DNA of 59,001 nucleotides from Bacillus sp. 2B10 (GCA_003946805.1 RPSH01000027.1:1-59001), one strand, 5' to 3'; numbered from the stretch's first letter, positions 35,125 through 44,195 are shown. Notes: a model not told the origin generated them from the sequence alone. A program made the numbers and translations.

Positions 35125-36624
35125 TTGGCGCCGGAACCTATCAAACGGATCGTGATCGTCGGCGGCGGCACCGCCGGGTGGATGGCAGCCGCCGTCCTCG
35201 CCCATCAGTTCCGCGCCGACCAGTGCGCGGTGACGCTGGTCGAATCCGCCGAGATCGGGACGGTCGGCGTCGGCGAGGCGACGATCCCGCCGATCCTGCA
35301 ATTCAACCGGCTGCTCGGCATCGACGAGGATGCGCTGATCCGGGCGACGGGCGGCACCTACAAGCTTGGTATCGAGTTTCGCGACTGGGGGGCTGTCGGC
35401 GAAACCTATTTCCACCCGTTCGGCCATTATGGTGCCGACCTGAACGGCATCCCCTTCCACCTCCACTGGCTGAGCAACCGGACCGGCGCGCTCGGCGACT
35501 ATTCGCTGGTGGCGCAGGCGGCGAAGGCCGGACGCTTCGTCCGTACCGCCGACGATCCGGCGCATGTCCATTCGCGCATGGCCTATGCGCTGCATTTCGA
35601 CGCGGTCCGCTATGCCGGTTTCCTCGCAGGCCAGGCGACCGCCAACGGTGCGACGCGGATCGAGGGGCGGATCGTCGAGGCGGTGCGCGACGACCGCGGC
35701 CATGTCGCCGCGGTGGTGCTGGCCGACGGCCGCCGGATCGAAGGCGACCTGTTCGTCGACTGTTCGGGGTTTCGCGGGTTGCTGATCGAGGAGACGCTGC
35801 ACGCCGGCTATATCGACTGGTCGCACTGGCTGCTGATGGACCGCGCGGTGGCGGTGCCCAGCGCCCCGGTCGCCGCACCCGATCCCTTCACCCGCGCGAC
35901 CGCCGGCCGCGCCGGATGGCGCTGGCGGATTCCGTTGCAGCACCGGGTCGGCAACGGCCATGTCTATTGCAGCCGTCATATCTCCGACGACGAGGCGACT
36001 GCCGAGCTGCTGGCCGGGCTCGACGGCGAGCCGCTGGCCGACCCCCGCCCGCTGCGCTTCACCACCGGGCGGCGCAAGGCGTTCTGGCAGGGCAATGTCA
36101 TCGCGCTCGGCCTTGCCGCCGGGTTCGTCGAGCCGCTGGAATCGACCAGTATCCACCTGGTCCAGCGCGGGATCGTGACGCTGATGTCGCTGTTCCCCGA
36201 CAGCGGGTTCGATGCCGCGACCACCGCCGAATACAACCGCCTGATGACCCGCGAGTTCGAGGCGGTCCGCGACTTCATCATCCTGCACTATCACCTGACG
36301 CGGCGCGACGATTCGCCGTTGTGGAACCATGTGCGCACGATGCAGGTGCCCGATACGCTGGCCGATCGCATGGCGTTGTTCGCCGCACATGGCCGGCTGA
36401 TGCTCGACCCGCACGAGCTGTTCCGCGAACCGAGCTGGACGGCGGTTCTGCTGGGCCAGGGACTATGGCCCGCCGGCCCCGACCCGATCGCCGCGGCGCA
36501 GGGCGATGCGCGACGGTCCGAAACGCTCGCCCGCATGAGGGACCTGATCGGTCGCGGGGTCGCGGCGATGCCGACCCATGCCGAATTTCTCGACCATCCA
36601 TCCCGAAGGGAGATGTCCCGATGA
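35125..36624 (+). CDS. Tryptophan-halogenase-like flavoprotein
   Basis: A 499-aa FAD-dependent protein of the tryptophan halogenase family. It has the FAD motif VIVGGGTAGWMAAAVL, the signature GVGEATIPPILQFNRLLGI, the halogenase motif WxWxIP as GWRWRIPLQ, and GLAAGFVEPLESTSIHLVQRG. The TTG at 35125 is preferred because GGGGAGG lies 7 nt upstream; an ATG at 35041 would add 28 non-homologous residues read from an AT-rich promoter region. It heads an operon with GH29, GH5 and GH39 genes, each junction overlapping by 4 nt. Its real substrate is unknown; a carbohydrate-locus role rather than secondary-metabolite chlorination is suggested by context. Confidence 0.88.
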   Translation: MAPEPIKRIVIVGGGTAGWMAAAVLAHQFRADQCAVTLVESAEIGTVGVGEATIPPILQFNRLLGIDEDALIRATGGTYKLGIEFRDWGAVGETYFHPFGHYGADLNGIPFHLHWLSNRTGALGDYSLVAQAAKAGRFVRTADDPAHVHSRMAYALHFDAVRYAGFLAGQATANGATRIEGRIVEAVRDDRGHVAAVVLADGRRIEGDLFVDCSGFRGLLIEETLHAGYIDWSHWLLMDRAVAVPSAPVAAPDPFTRATAGRAGWRWRIPLQHRVGNGHVYCSRHISDDEATAELLAGLDGEPLADPRPLRFTTGRRKAFWQGNVIALGLAAGFVEPLESTSIHLVQRGIVTLMSLFPDSGFDAATTAEYNRLMTREFEAVRDFIILHYHLTRRDDSPLWNHVRTMQVPDTLADRMALFAAHGRLMLDPHELFREPSWTAVLLGQGLWPAGPDPIAAAQGDARRSETLARMRDLIGRGVAAMPTHAEFLDHPSRREMSR

Positions 36625-38231
36625 AGCGCCGCCAATTCCTGGCCGGATCGGCCGCGCTGACCGGGGCCGCAGCCGTCGGTGCGCAGACGCGCACGGCGAT
36701 CCAGCCGAACTGGAGCTCGATCGCCGACGCCTATTCCACCCCCGCATGGTTTCGCGACGCGAAGTTCGGGATGTGGGGCCATTGGGGACCGCAATGCCAA
36801 CCCGAGGCCGGCGACTGGTACGGCCGGCAGATGTACCAGCAGGGCAACGCCGCCTACGACCACCACCGCGCGACCTATGGCCATCCCGCCGACACCGGAT
36901 TCCTCGATATCATCGGGACGTGGAAGGCGGAGCGGTGGGACCCGGCCGCGCTGGTCAGGCGCTACAAGGCGGCGGGCGCGCGCTACTTCGTCGGCATGGC
37001 GTGCCATCACGACAATCTCGACCTGTTCGACAGCCCGCATCCGTGGAACAGCACCCGCGTCGGCCCGCGCCGCGACATCGTGCGCGACTGGGAACGCGCG
37101 GCGCGTGGCGAGGGGTTGCGCTTCGGCGTCAGCAACCATGCCAGCCACGCATGGCACTGGTGGCAGACCGCCTATGGCTATGACCCGACCGGTCCGCGCG
37201 CCGGCCAGCGTTACGATGCTGCGCGCCTGACCAGGGCGGACGGGCGCGGGAAGTGGTGGGACGGGCTCGACCCGCAGGCGCTCTATACCGGCGCGGTGAC
37301 GCCGCCGCCCGACGGTTTCACCAGTGTCGAACAGATGGAGGCATGGCTGGCCGCGACCAGCGGCCGCTGGATGGAGTTCGCGCCGGCCGCCAATCCGGAC
37401 TTCGTCGCGGGCTGGCTGCGCCGGCAGAAGGTGCTCGTCGAACGCTATGATCCCGACCTGATCTATCTCGACGATTATGGCCTGCCGTTCGGGTCGGTCG
37501 GGCTGGAGGCGCTGGCCCATTACTACAATCATTCGGTCGCGCGGACGGGCCGCACCGACGTCGTGCTGACCGGCAAGGTGCTGTCGGCGTTCCAGCGGCA
37601 GGCGATGGTCGAGGATATCGAACGCGGCTTTTCCGACCGGCTGCGCGCCGAACCGTGGCAGACCTGCACCTGCATCGGCGACTGGCATTACAACCGCGAC
37701 CGGTTCGTGCGGAAATCCTATGTGCCGGCGGTGCAGGTGCTGCAACGGCTGGCCGATGTCGTGTCGAAGAACGGCAACCTGCTGCTGTCGGTGCCGATGC
37801 GCGGCGACGGCACGATCGATGCCGAGGAGGAACGCATCGTCGACGCGATCGGCCGCTGGATGCGGACCAATGGCGACGCGATCTACGGCACGCGTCCGTG
37901 GCGCATCTACGGCGAGGGGCCGACCGACCTGTCGGGCGGGATGCACAACGAAGGGCAGGCGGCGAAGCTCGGCGCGCAGGACATCCGCTTCACGACGAAG
38001 GACGGCGCGCTCAACGCCATCCTGCTCGGCTGGCCCACGGGTCCGGTGACGATCCGCGCGCTAGGCAGCAAGGCTGCAGGCCGGATCGAGCGCGCGACGC
38101 TGCTGGGCGGCGGGACGGTCGCGATGCGGCGCAGCGCCGACGGACTTACCCTGACATTGCCGCCGGCACCTGCCGATGCCATGCTGCCGGTCATCCGGCT
38201 GGACGGCAGCGGCCTTGCGCGAACGGCATGA
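36621..38231 (+). CDS. GH29-type alpha-L-fucosidase
   Basis: A 536-aa exported glycosidase. A Tat-like leader (MKRRQFLAGSAALTGAAAVGAQ) precedes a GH29 catalytic domain: WFRDAKFGMWGHWGPQCQPE, DWYGRQMYQQ, WDPAALVRRYKAAGARYFVGMACHHDNLDLFDS, and the nucleophile region YDPDLIYLDDYGLPFG. TCTCIGDWHYN and KNGNLLLSVPMRGDGTID follow. The start overlaps the halogenase-like stop (ATGA). It probably removes alpha-L-fucose from plant xyloglucan or similar glycans after uptake into the periplasm (inference). Confidence 0.92.
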   Translation: MKRRQFLAGSAALTGAAAVGAQTRTAIQPNWSSIADAYSTPAWFRDAKFGMWGHWGPQCQPEAGDWYGRQMYQQGNAAYDHHRATYGHPADTGFLDIIGTWKAERWDPAALVRRYKAAGARYFVGMACHHDNLDLFDSPHPWNSTRVGPRRDIVRDWERAARGEGLRFGVSNHASHAWHWWQTAYGYDPTGPRAGQRYDAARLTRADGRGKWWDGLDPQALYTGAVTPPPDGFTSVEQMEAWLAATSGRWMEFAPAANPDFVAGWLRRQKVLVERYDPDLIYLDDYGLPFGSVGLEALAHYYNHSVARTGRTDVVLTGKVLSAFQRQAMVEDIERGFSDRLRAEPWQTCTCIGDWHYNRDRFVRKSYVPAVQVLQRLADVVSKNGNLLLSVPMRGDGTIDAEEERIVDAIGRWMRTNGDAIYGTRPWRIYGEGPTDLSGGMHNEGQAAKLGAQDIRFTTKDGALNAILLGWPTGPVTIRALGSKAAGRIERATLLGGGTVAMRRSADGLTLTLPPAPADAMLPVIRLDGSGLARTA

Positions 38232-39508
38232 CACAACAAGAATATCTTAGGAACGGGATGACCCATATGGAAAGTTCGAGGGGATCGATGCGCAAGGGAC
38301 GCAATGCCGCCGCCGCGGTGTTTGCGATCGGGCTGGTCGCCAACTGCTCGGGAGCCAGCACCGCGTCGGGCAGCGTGTCGGCGGCACCGACGCCGGCACC
38401 GGTCCAGACACCCACCCCCACCCCGACGGCGTCCGCGACCGCATCGGCGACACCGACCGCGATGCAGTTCGCGGCGCAGATGGCCCCCGGCTGGAACCTC
38501 GGTAACACGCTGGAGGCGATCGGCAGCGCCCCCGCCCCGGCGACCACGTCGCAGGAGACGGCGTGGGGCAATCCGGCCGCGTCGCAGGCGCTGCTGAACG
38601 CGGTCGCCGCGGCGGGGTTCAGGAGCATCCGCGTGCCGGTGTCGTGGAAACAATATGCCGACGCGAGCGATCGGATCGGATCGGCATGGTTCGACCGCGT
38701 GGCACAGGTGGTCGATCAGGCGCGGCAGGCCGGGCTGGTCGTCATCATCAACGTCCATTGGGACGGGGGCTGGCTGCAACCGACCTATGCCGATCAGGCG
38801 GCGGCGAACGCGCGGCTCAAGACCTTCTGGACGCAGATCGCGACCCGCTTCCGCGACCATGACGACCGATTGCTGTTCGCGGGCACCAACGAAGTGATGG
38901 TCACCGACAACTACAACGCGCCGACGGCGGAAAACTGCGCGGTGCAGAACGGCTTCAACAAGGTGTTCGTCGATGCGGTGCGCGCCACCGGCGGCGGCAA
39001 TGCCGCGCGCTATCTGGTCGTGCAGGGCTATAACACCAACATCGATCACAGCATCGCGTGCAATGCGACGCTGCCGACCGACAGCGTTGTCGGGCGTATG
39101 ATGATGGAGGTGCATTATTACGACCCCTATGATTTCGCGCTGAACGAAAAGAGCCCGATCTGGCAATGGGGTGCCGGCGCGACCGATCCGAAGGCGGCGC
39201 AGACCTGGGCCAACGAGCAATATGTCGACGCGACGTTCCAGAAGGTGAAGGTCGCGTTCGGGGACAAGGGCATTCCCGTCATCCTCGGCGAATATGGCGC
39301 GATATCGAAGACGGAGTACGATCCCACGGGCAAGTACCGGACCGAATGGGACCGTTACGTCACGCGATCGGCGGTGCAGCACGGCATGGTCCCGATCTAC
39401 TGGGACAACGGCCCGACCGGCAACCATACCCTCGGCCTGTTCGACCGCAACACCGGACGCGCGGTCCATGCCGACACGATCCAGGCGATCGTGGGAGCGG
39501 CGAAGTGA
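38228..39508 (+). CDS. GH5-family endoglucanase-like glycosidase
   Basis: A 426-aa exported glycoside hydrolase. The N-terminus has a hydrophobic leader (NAAAAVFAIGLVANC) that ends in a cysteine resembling, but not matching well, a lipobox. A Pro/Thr/Ala-rich linker (about residues 48-75) follows. The GH5 catalytic domain has GWNLGNTLEAIG, FRSIRVPVSWKQYAD, VIINVHWDGGW, the acid/base region LLFAGTNEVMV (Glu) and the nucleophile region PVILGEYGAISK (Glu). The ATG at 38228 overlaps the GH29 stop; an internal ATG at 38288 with GAGGGG upstream is a possible alternative start and fits the leader better. Likely an endo-beta-glucanase or mannanase. Confidence 0.9.
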   Translation: MTQQEYLRNGMTHMESSRGSMRKGRNAAAAVFAIGLVANCSGASTASGSVSAAPTPAPVQTPTPTPTASATASATPTAMQFAAQMAPGWNLGNTLEAIGSAPAPATTSQETAWGNPAASQALLNAVAAAGFRSIRVPVSWKQYADASDRIGSAWFDRVAQVVDQARQAGLVVIINVHWDGGWLQPTYADQAAANARLKTFWTQIATRFRDHDDRLLFAGTNEVMVTDNYNAPTAENCAVQNGFNKVFVDAVRATGGGNAARYLVVQGYNTNIDHSIACNATLPTDSVVGRMMMEVHYYDPYDFALNEKSPIWQWGAGATDPKAAQTWANEQYVDATFQKVKVAFGDKGIPVILGEYGAISKTEYDPTGKYRTEWDRYVTRSAVQHGMVPIYWDNGPTGNHTLGLFDRNTGRAVHADTIQAIVGAAK

Positions 39509-41085
39509 CGCGCGCTCGGGCCGCGCTGCTGGCCGCGGCGCTGGCGCTGTGCGCCACCCTGCCCCCGTTCGGTGCGACCCCGGCGGCGGCGCAGGGGACG
39601 GCGGCGCGCCAGATCGCCATCGACGTGGCCGGAACGACGAAGCCGCGCGACCGCATGGCGCAACTGTCGATCGGCTCCGACTTTCCCGGCACGCTGCAAC
39701 GCGACGACAGCCTCGCGCAGCTGGCGACGGTGCAGAAGGAGCTGCGCTTCCGCTACATCCGTTTCCACCACGTCTTCGCCGACGAACTGGGCACCTACCG
39801 CGAGGTGAACGGCAAGCCGGTCTATGACTGGACCCGGCTCGACCGGCTGTACGACCGTCTGCTGGGAATGGGGCTCAAGCCGTTCGTCGAGCTGGGCTTC
39901 ACCCCCGATGCAATGAAGCAGTCGAACCAGACGATCTTCTACTGGAAGGGCAATACCTCGCATCCCCAGCCGGAGAAATGGTCGGCGCTGGTCGATGCCT
40001 TTGTCCGCCACCTGATCGACCGCTACGGCGCGGACGAGGTGCGCAGCTGGTATTTCGAGGTGTGGAACGAGCCCAACCTCGCCGGTTTCTGGGAAAAGGC
40101 CGACCAGCAGGCCTATTTCGACTATTACGGCCGTACCGCGCGGACGATCAAGGCGATCGACCCGACGCTTCGCGTCGGCGGCCCCTCGACCGCCGCCGCC
40201 GCATGGGTGCCGGAGCTGCTCGGCTATGTCGACCGCGAAAAGCTGCCGATCGATTTCGTGACGACGCACACCTATGGCGTCGATGGCGGCTTTCTGGATG
40301 AAAAGGGCGAAGACGACACCCGGCTCTCACGCGATCCCGATGCGATCGTGCAGGACGTCCGCAAGGTGCGCGCCGAGATCGAGGCGACGCGGCACGCCGG
40401 CCTCCCGCTGTTCTTTACCGAATGGAGCACCAGCTACAGCCCGCGCGACCCGGTCCATGACGACTATCTCGGCGCTGCCTATATCCTGTCGAAGCTGCGC
40501 CGGACCGAAGGGCTGGTGCAGGGCATGAGCTACTGGACGTTCAGCGACCTGTTCGAGGAACCGGGGCCGCAGGGCAAGCCGTTCGAGGGCGGGTTCGGGC
40601 TGATGACGCCGCAGGGCGTGCGCAAGCCGTCGTGGTTCGCGTACAAATATCTGGCCGACCTGGGCGACCGCGAACTGCCGACCGGCGACGCCGCCAGCAT
40701 CGCGACGGTCAAGGGCCGATCGGTGCAGCTGCTGGCATGGCGCGACGTGCTGCCCGACCAGCCGGTCAGCAATCGGCCCTTCTTCACCAAGGTCCGCCCG
40801 GCGGCACCGGCCGCACCGCTGCGGCTCAGCGTCGCCGGGCTAAAACCCGGTGCCTATCGCCTCAGCGTGCGGCGCACCGGCTACGAGAGCAACGACGCCT
40901 ACACCGCCTATCTGCGGATGGGCCGCCCGGCGACGCTGACCCCGGCCCAGCTGGCGCAGCTGCAAGCGTTGACCACGGACAAGCCGGTCGTGAGCGCCGT
41001 ACGGGTCGGGCGCGACGGCATCGCCCGCACCACGATACCGATGCGCGATCACGACGTGGTGATGGTGGCGCTCGATCCGCGGTGA
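39505..41085 (+). CDS. GH39-family beta-xylosidase-like glycosidase
   Basis: A 526-aa exported glycosidase. The signal peptide (RAALLAAALALCATLPPFGATPAAAQ) begins at a GTG that overlaps the GH5 stop (GTGA). The catalytic domain shows FRYIRFHHVFADELGTY, LKPFVELGFTPDAM, the acid/base motif SWYFEVWNEPNLAGFW (Glu in WNEPN), DFVTTHTYGVDG, and the nucleophile region LPLFFTEWSTSYSPRD (Glu). GH39 enzymes are mainly beta-xylosidases and iduronidases; context favours beta-xylosidase. It is the last gene of the four-gene operon; no terminator is evident. Confidence 0.92.
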   Translation: MTRARAALLAAALALCATLPPFGATPAAAQGTAARQIAIDVAGTTKPRDRMAQLSIGSDFPGTLQRDDSLAQLATVQKELRFRYIRFHHVFADELGTYREVNGKPVYDWTRLDRLYDRLLGMGLKPFVELGFTPDAMKQSNQTIFYWKGNTSHPQPEKWSALVDAFVRHLIDRYGADEVRSWYFEVWNEPNLAGFWEKADQQAYFDYYGRTARTIKAIDPTLRVGGPSTAAAAWVPELLGYVDREKLPIDFVTTHTYGVDGGFLDEKGEDDTRLSRDPDAIVQDVRKVRAEIEATRHAGLPLFFTEWSTSYSPRDPVHDDYLGAAYILSKLRRTEGLVQGMSYWTFSDLFEEPGPQGKPFEGGFGLMTPQGVRKPSWFAYKYLADLGDRELPTGDAASIATVKGRSVQLLAWRDVLPDQPVSNRPFFTKVRPAAPAAPLRLSVAGLKPGAYRLSVRRTGYESNDAYTAYLRMGRPATLTPAQLAQLQALTTDKPVVSAVRVGRDGIARTTIPMRDHDVVMVALDPR

Positions 41086-41300
41086 CGGATCAGCGCCCCT
41101 CGCCGCGATCATCGTCCCGGATCCGCGTCGCCAGCACCGTCGCCGGCCGGTCGACCAGCACGGCGGCGGCGGCATCGGGATTGGGGCGACATGGCAATGT
41201 TCTCCTTTGCATCACCCAAAGATCGAAACGCCATTCGGGCGCGAAGGGTGTCCTCGCGCGCCCTTTCGGCTAAGCGACACGCGACAGGATGGGGCAGCGG

Positions 41301-41660
41301 ATGAACGACGCGAAGACATGGGATGCCGCGCTGGTCCGTACGTGGCTGGAACGGCGGATCGAAGCCGCCCGGCTCGACCAGGCGGCGGCGGACCGGCGCG
41401 GCCACGTGGCGCAGGACGATTATGACAAGGCGGCGGCGGAGGAATGGGCCTGCCGCGCCTTGCAGACCGGCAAACATGCCGACGATCAGCCGGCGTTCGC
41501 CGCGCGGGTCAAGGCGCTGCTGGCACAGGACGGCTATCCGACCACCGGCATCCACGACGATCGCCGCTTTGAACGGCACGTCCGCGCGACGCTGCGCAAG
41601 GTCGGGAAGATGACGAAGGCGAATGACGGGTTCGCCAACACCCTACGCTATCAGGACTGA
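41301..41660 (+). CDS. Hypothetical charged small protein
   Basis: A 119-aa soluble, highly charged protein (MNDAKTWDAALVRTWLERRIEAARLDQ...) with no recognised domain, signal peptide or membrane segment. A start at 41289 is possible, but 41301 has GGGG 6 nt upstream. It ends 3 nt before the HNH-like gene, so the two are probably co-transcribed. Confidence 0.55.
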   Translation: MNDAKTWDAALVRTWLERRIEAARLDQAAADRRGHVAQDDYDKAAAEEWACRALQTGKHADDQPAFAARVKALLAQDGYPTTGIHDDRRFERHVRATLRKVGKMTKANDGFANTLRYQD

Positions 41661-41663
41661 CGC

Positions 41664-42002
41664 ATGGCCCGCAAACGCCCCCGACACGGCCCCTATCCCG
41701 AACCGGATCGCGGCGAGGACGCCGCCCCGGTCGTGGTGCCGTGCTGGCTGTGCGGCCGCCCGACCGGCAAGACCATCGTATGGCACCACCCCGTGCCCAA
41801 GAGTCGCGGCGGGCGCGACGTGGTGCCGATGCACCCGATCTGCCAGCAGACGCTGATGGCCAATTTCACCAATTCCGAACTGCAGCGCCACGGCACCGAT
41901 GTCGAGGCGCTGCTGCTGCATCCCGACGTACGCAAGTTCGTCGACTGGGTGGCGAACAAGGACCCCGACTTCACCGCGACCACCGCGAAGAAACGTAAAT
42001 AG
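41664..42002 (+). CDS. Small HNH-endonuclease-like protein
   Basis: A 112-aa protein with a compact HNH-like core. A CxxC knuckle (VVPCWLCGRPTG) is followed by IVWHHPVPKSRGGRDVVPMHPICQQTL, where His-His and a later His/Cys occupy the positions expected for the beta-beta-alpha-metal fold. The N-terminus is basic. Such short stand-alone HNH proteins are common in sphingomonads; nuclease activity and target are unproven. It is likely co-transcribed with the preceding 119-aa gene. Confidence 0.7.
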   Translation: MARKRPRHGPYPEPDRGEDAAPVVVPCWLCGRPTGKTIVWHHPVPKSRGGRDVVPMHPICQQTLMANFTNSELQRHGTDVEALLLHPDVRKFVDWVANKDPDFTATTAKKRK

Positions 42003-42149
42003 CCGTCGGTCGTGAGCGGAGCGCGCGGCGTTCGCCATGAACCATCGCGGGAATTGTGGCAGCATGTGATCGAACCGAAATCCGGCGGATACGGCATTGC
42101 CGATCCGGGGCGTCTTTCGCCGGGCGATCGGTGCCATCCATCGAACGCG

Positions 42150-42865
42150 ATGTTCTCGCTCGACCCGGCCCTCGATCTCGACGCCCTTGCCGACACCTAC
42201 CGCCGCGACGGGCATGTGGTAATCGACAGCCCGGTGTCCGGGGAAGACGCACTGTTGCTCGCCGCGCATCTGCGGCGCGAGGCGACTGGCGCAAGCTGGT
42301 GCTGAGCGGCGACCGGGTGGTCGAATTCGACCGTCCGGGATGGGCGGCGATCCCGCCCAATCGCGCAGAGGCGCTGAAACTTGCCGTCTATGCCGCCGCG
42401 CGCGCAGGGTTCCAGTTCCGCTTCGACAGCATTCGCGTGTCTGATGCGCGGTACGATCGGGACGCCGACGACACGCCGCTCGGCGCGTTCGTCCGCTGGA
42501 TGTCGTCGCCGTCCATGCTTGCCGCCCTGCGCACGATCACCGGCGCGGACGACGTGCGCTTCGCCGATGCACAGGCGACCGCCTATGCTCCCGGGGATTT
42601 CCTGACGGTCCATGACGATGCGGTGGCGGGGAAGCACCGTCGGACCGCGTATGTTTTCGGCCTGACGCCGAACTGGCGACCCGAATGGGGCGGATTGCTG
42701 CTGTTCCACCGACAGGCCGGAAAATTGCGCGCGGTGGCGCCGGACTTCAACCGGCTGACGCTCTTTTCGGTGCCGCAGGATCATAGCGTCAGCGAGGTGA
42801 CGCGCGCCGCCCCGACGCGGCGCTATTCGGTCACGGGTTGGCTGCGGGCCGGGGCACAGCCCTGA
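42150..42865 (+). pseudogene. Frameshifted 2OG-Fe(II) oxygenase (prolyl hydroxylase-like)
   Basis: Two overlapping frames carry one protein. The first, from ATG 42150, gives MFSLDPALDLDALADTYRRDG...LLLAAHLRRE and stops at about 42303. The second continues as DWRKLVLSGDRVVEFDRPGWAAIPPNR... to 42865, ending with the iron-binding core: QATAYAPGDFLTVHDDAVAG (H-x-D), LTPNWRPEWGGLLLFH and NRLTLFSVPQDHSVSEV (distal His) before RYSVTGWLR. The join lies near 42280, consistent with loss of one base. Family length is reached only by combining both frames. It is either a recent pseudogene or a sequencing error; all metal ligands remain intact. Confidence 0.75.
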
Positions 42866-43086
42866 TCCGGCACGCATCCCACCAGCATATGTCGCCGTCA
42901 GCGTAGCAGCGACGGAAGGTCCGTTCGCGGTTGCCGCGCTGCCCGGTCGTATCGCCCCCATCCATTGTCGTTCGGCGAACGGGCATCCCGTCCAATTCCA
43001 AGGCGCTTCCCCGCTCCTTCCTGACCTGGCTAGCCAACGTCACCGAATGGATGTTGGTCCAAGCCACCCCCGTCAGCCTCCCATGG

Positions 43087-44100
43087 TCAGGTGATCGTAA
43101 CCGCATGGGTGCCGCCCGCCTGCTGTTCGAAACGCGTACGCCGACCGGTGAAGCGCTCGATTACCTTCGCCGCCGTGCGCGCATGTTCGCTCGGTTTGAC
43201 GGTGGTGAACGCGCCGCCGCCCGCCAGGGCCATCGGCAACAGCAACTGATCGGCGAGATATGGTCCGGCAAGGGCATCGCACGCCAGATAGCCGCGCACC
43301 CGGCCGACCGCCGTCTTCGCAACCCGCTCCGCCGTCGTGCCCAGTTGCGCGAAGCCGCTGACGATCTCGGTGACATGCTCGAACTGCGCCTCCAGCAGCA
43401 GGATGCTGCCCGGTCCCTGATCGACCGGCAGTTCGCGCATGAAGCATTCGCGCTCCGACCAGTCGAAGGCCTTGCGGACCACGGCAATCTCCCGCTCGGC
43501 GATCGACATGGGCAGCCCGGCGAACAGGGCGCAGGCCGACATGCCCAGTGCCCCTCCCCGCGTCACGCATTCGACCGACCGGAGCGGACCGGGGGTGATG
43601 TCGACCTCGATCCGCCCGCCACCGCGTGGGTAGAAGCCGTGGCGGACCAGCCGCGCGTCGATCTGCCCGCCCATCCGCCGGACGATCGGCAGGAAACAGC
43701 GCTCGACGAACTCGAACGGCGGGGCCAGCATGTTGTGGGTGCCGCCTTCCAGCACCAGCCGCGACGGACCATCGGCGAGCAGCAGCGGCATCAGCACCGT
43801 CTGGAGGACGAGGCCGGTCGAGCCGGCCGTGCCGACCGAGAAGCGATAATCGCCCGTCATCACCCGACCGGGGCGGAAGGTCAGGTCGGACGACCCGACG
43901 ACCAGCCCTTCGCAGGTTGCGCTGCCGATGGCGCAGGCCGCCTCGACCGCGGTGACATGCTGGCGCATCAGCCCCGGCTTCGACCGCCTGGCACGGACGT
44001 TCGTAATGCGGACCGGCTCCCCGGTGACGAGCGACAGCGCACACGCATTGCGCACGACCTGTCCCCCGCCTTCGCCCTCCGCTCCATCAATCTCGATCAT
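43087..44100 (-). CDS. rtcA: RNA 3'-terminal phosphate cyclase RtcA
   Basis: A 337-aa enzyme that converts RNA 3'-phosphate to 2',3'-cyclic phosphate via an adenylylated histidine. Family segments are the N-terminal IDGAEGEGGGQVVRNACALSLVTG, NVRARRSKPGLMRQHVTAVEAA, TAGSTGLVLQTVLMPLL, and LEGGTHNMLAPPFEFVERCFLP. The C-terminal LADQLLLPMALAGGGAF and the late GGTHAVTIT follow; the final His region is the nucleotidyl acceptor in the family. The ATG at 44100 gives the usual N-terminus; a GTG at 44109 is possible. It lies about 90 nt after rtcB in the same transcript, separated by a perfect hairpin. Confidence 0.95.
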   Translation of the reverse strand: MIEIDGAEGEGGGQVVRNACALSLVTGEPVRITNVRARRSKPGLMRQHVTAVEAACAIGSATCEGLVVGSSDLTFRPGRVMTGDYRFSVGTAGSTGLVLQTVLMPLLLADGPSRLVLEGGTHNMLAPPFEFVERCFLPIVRRMGGQIDARLVRHGFYPRGGGRIEVDITPGPLRSVECVTRGGALGMSACALFAGLPMSIAEREIAVVRKAFDWSERECFMRELPVDQGPGSILLLEAQFEHVTEIVSGFAQLGTTAERVAKTAVGRVRGYLACDALAGPYLADQLLLPMALAGGGAFTTVKPSEHARTAAKVIERFTGRRTRFEQQAGGTHAVTIT

Positions 44101-44114
44101 GATTTCCACTCTTG

Positions 44115-44195
44115 TAGGTGGCGTGCATCGTCCTCGGCCGCCTTCGCGGCCGGTGAAGCGGGGCGACAGGCTCCCAGCCTGTCGCCCCGCTTCAC
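44115..44195 (-). other. Strong RNA hairpins in the rtcB-rtcA intercistronic region
   Basis: On the minus-strand transcript a perfect 20-bp stem with a 3-nt loop (44153-44172 pairs with 44176-44195) begins at the rtcB stop codon. It is followed by a smaller CGGCCG...CGGCCG stem at about 44136-44153, ahead of the rtcA start. There is no T-tract, so it is not a simple intrinsic terminator. It could stabilise the rtcB 3' end, attenuate rtcA, or be a processing site. Confidence 0.75.

Noticed and set aside
41090..41194. Possible 34-aa minus-strand protein (TTG start, AAGGAG upstream)
   Set aside because: Composition looks codon-like, but the start is weak (4-nt spacing) and there is no recognisable family; too little to support.
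42831..43106. 91-codon minus-strand frame downstream of rtcA
   Set aside because: It overlaps the end of rtcA and the oxygenase frame, and has no ribosome site or recognisable content.
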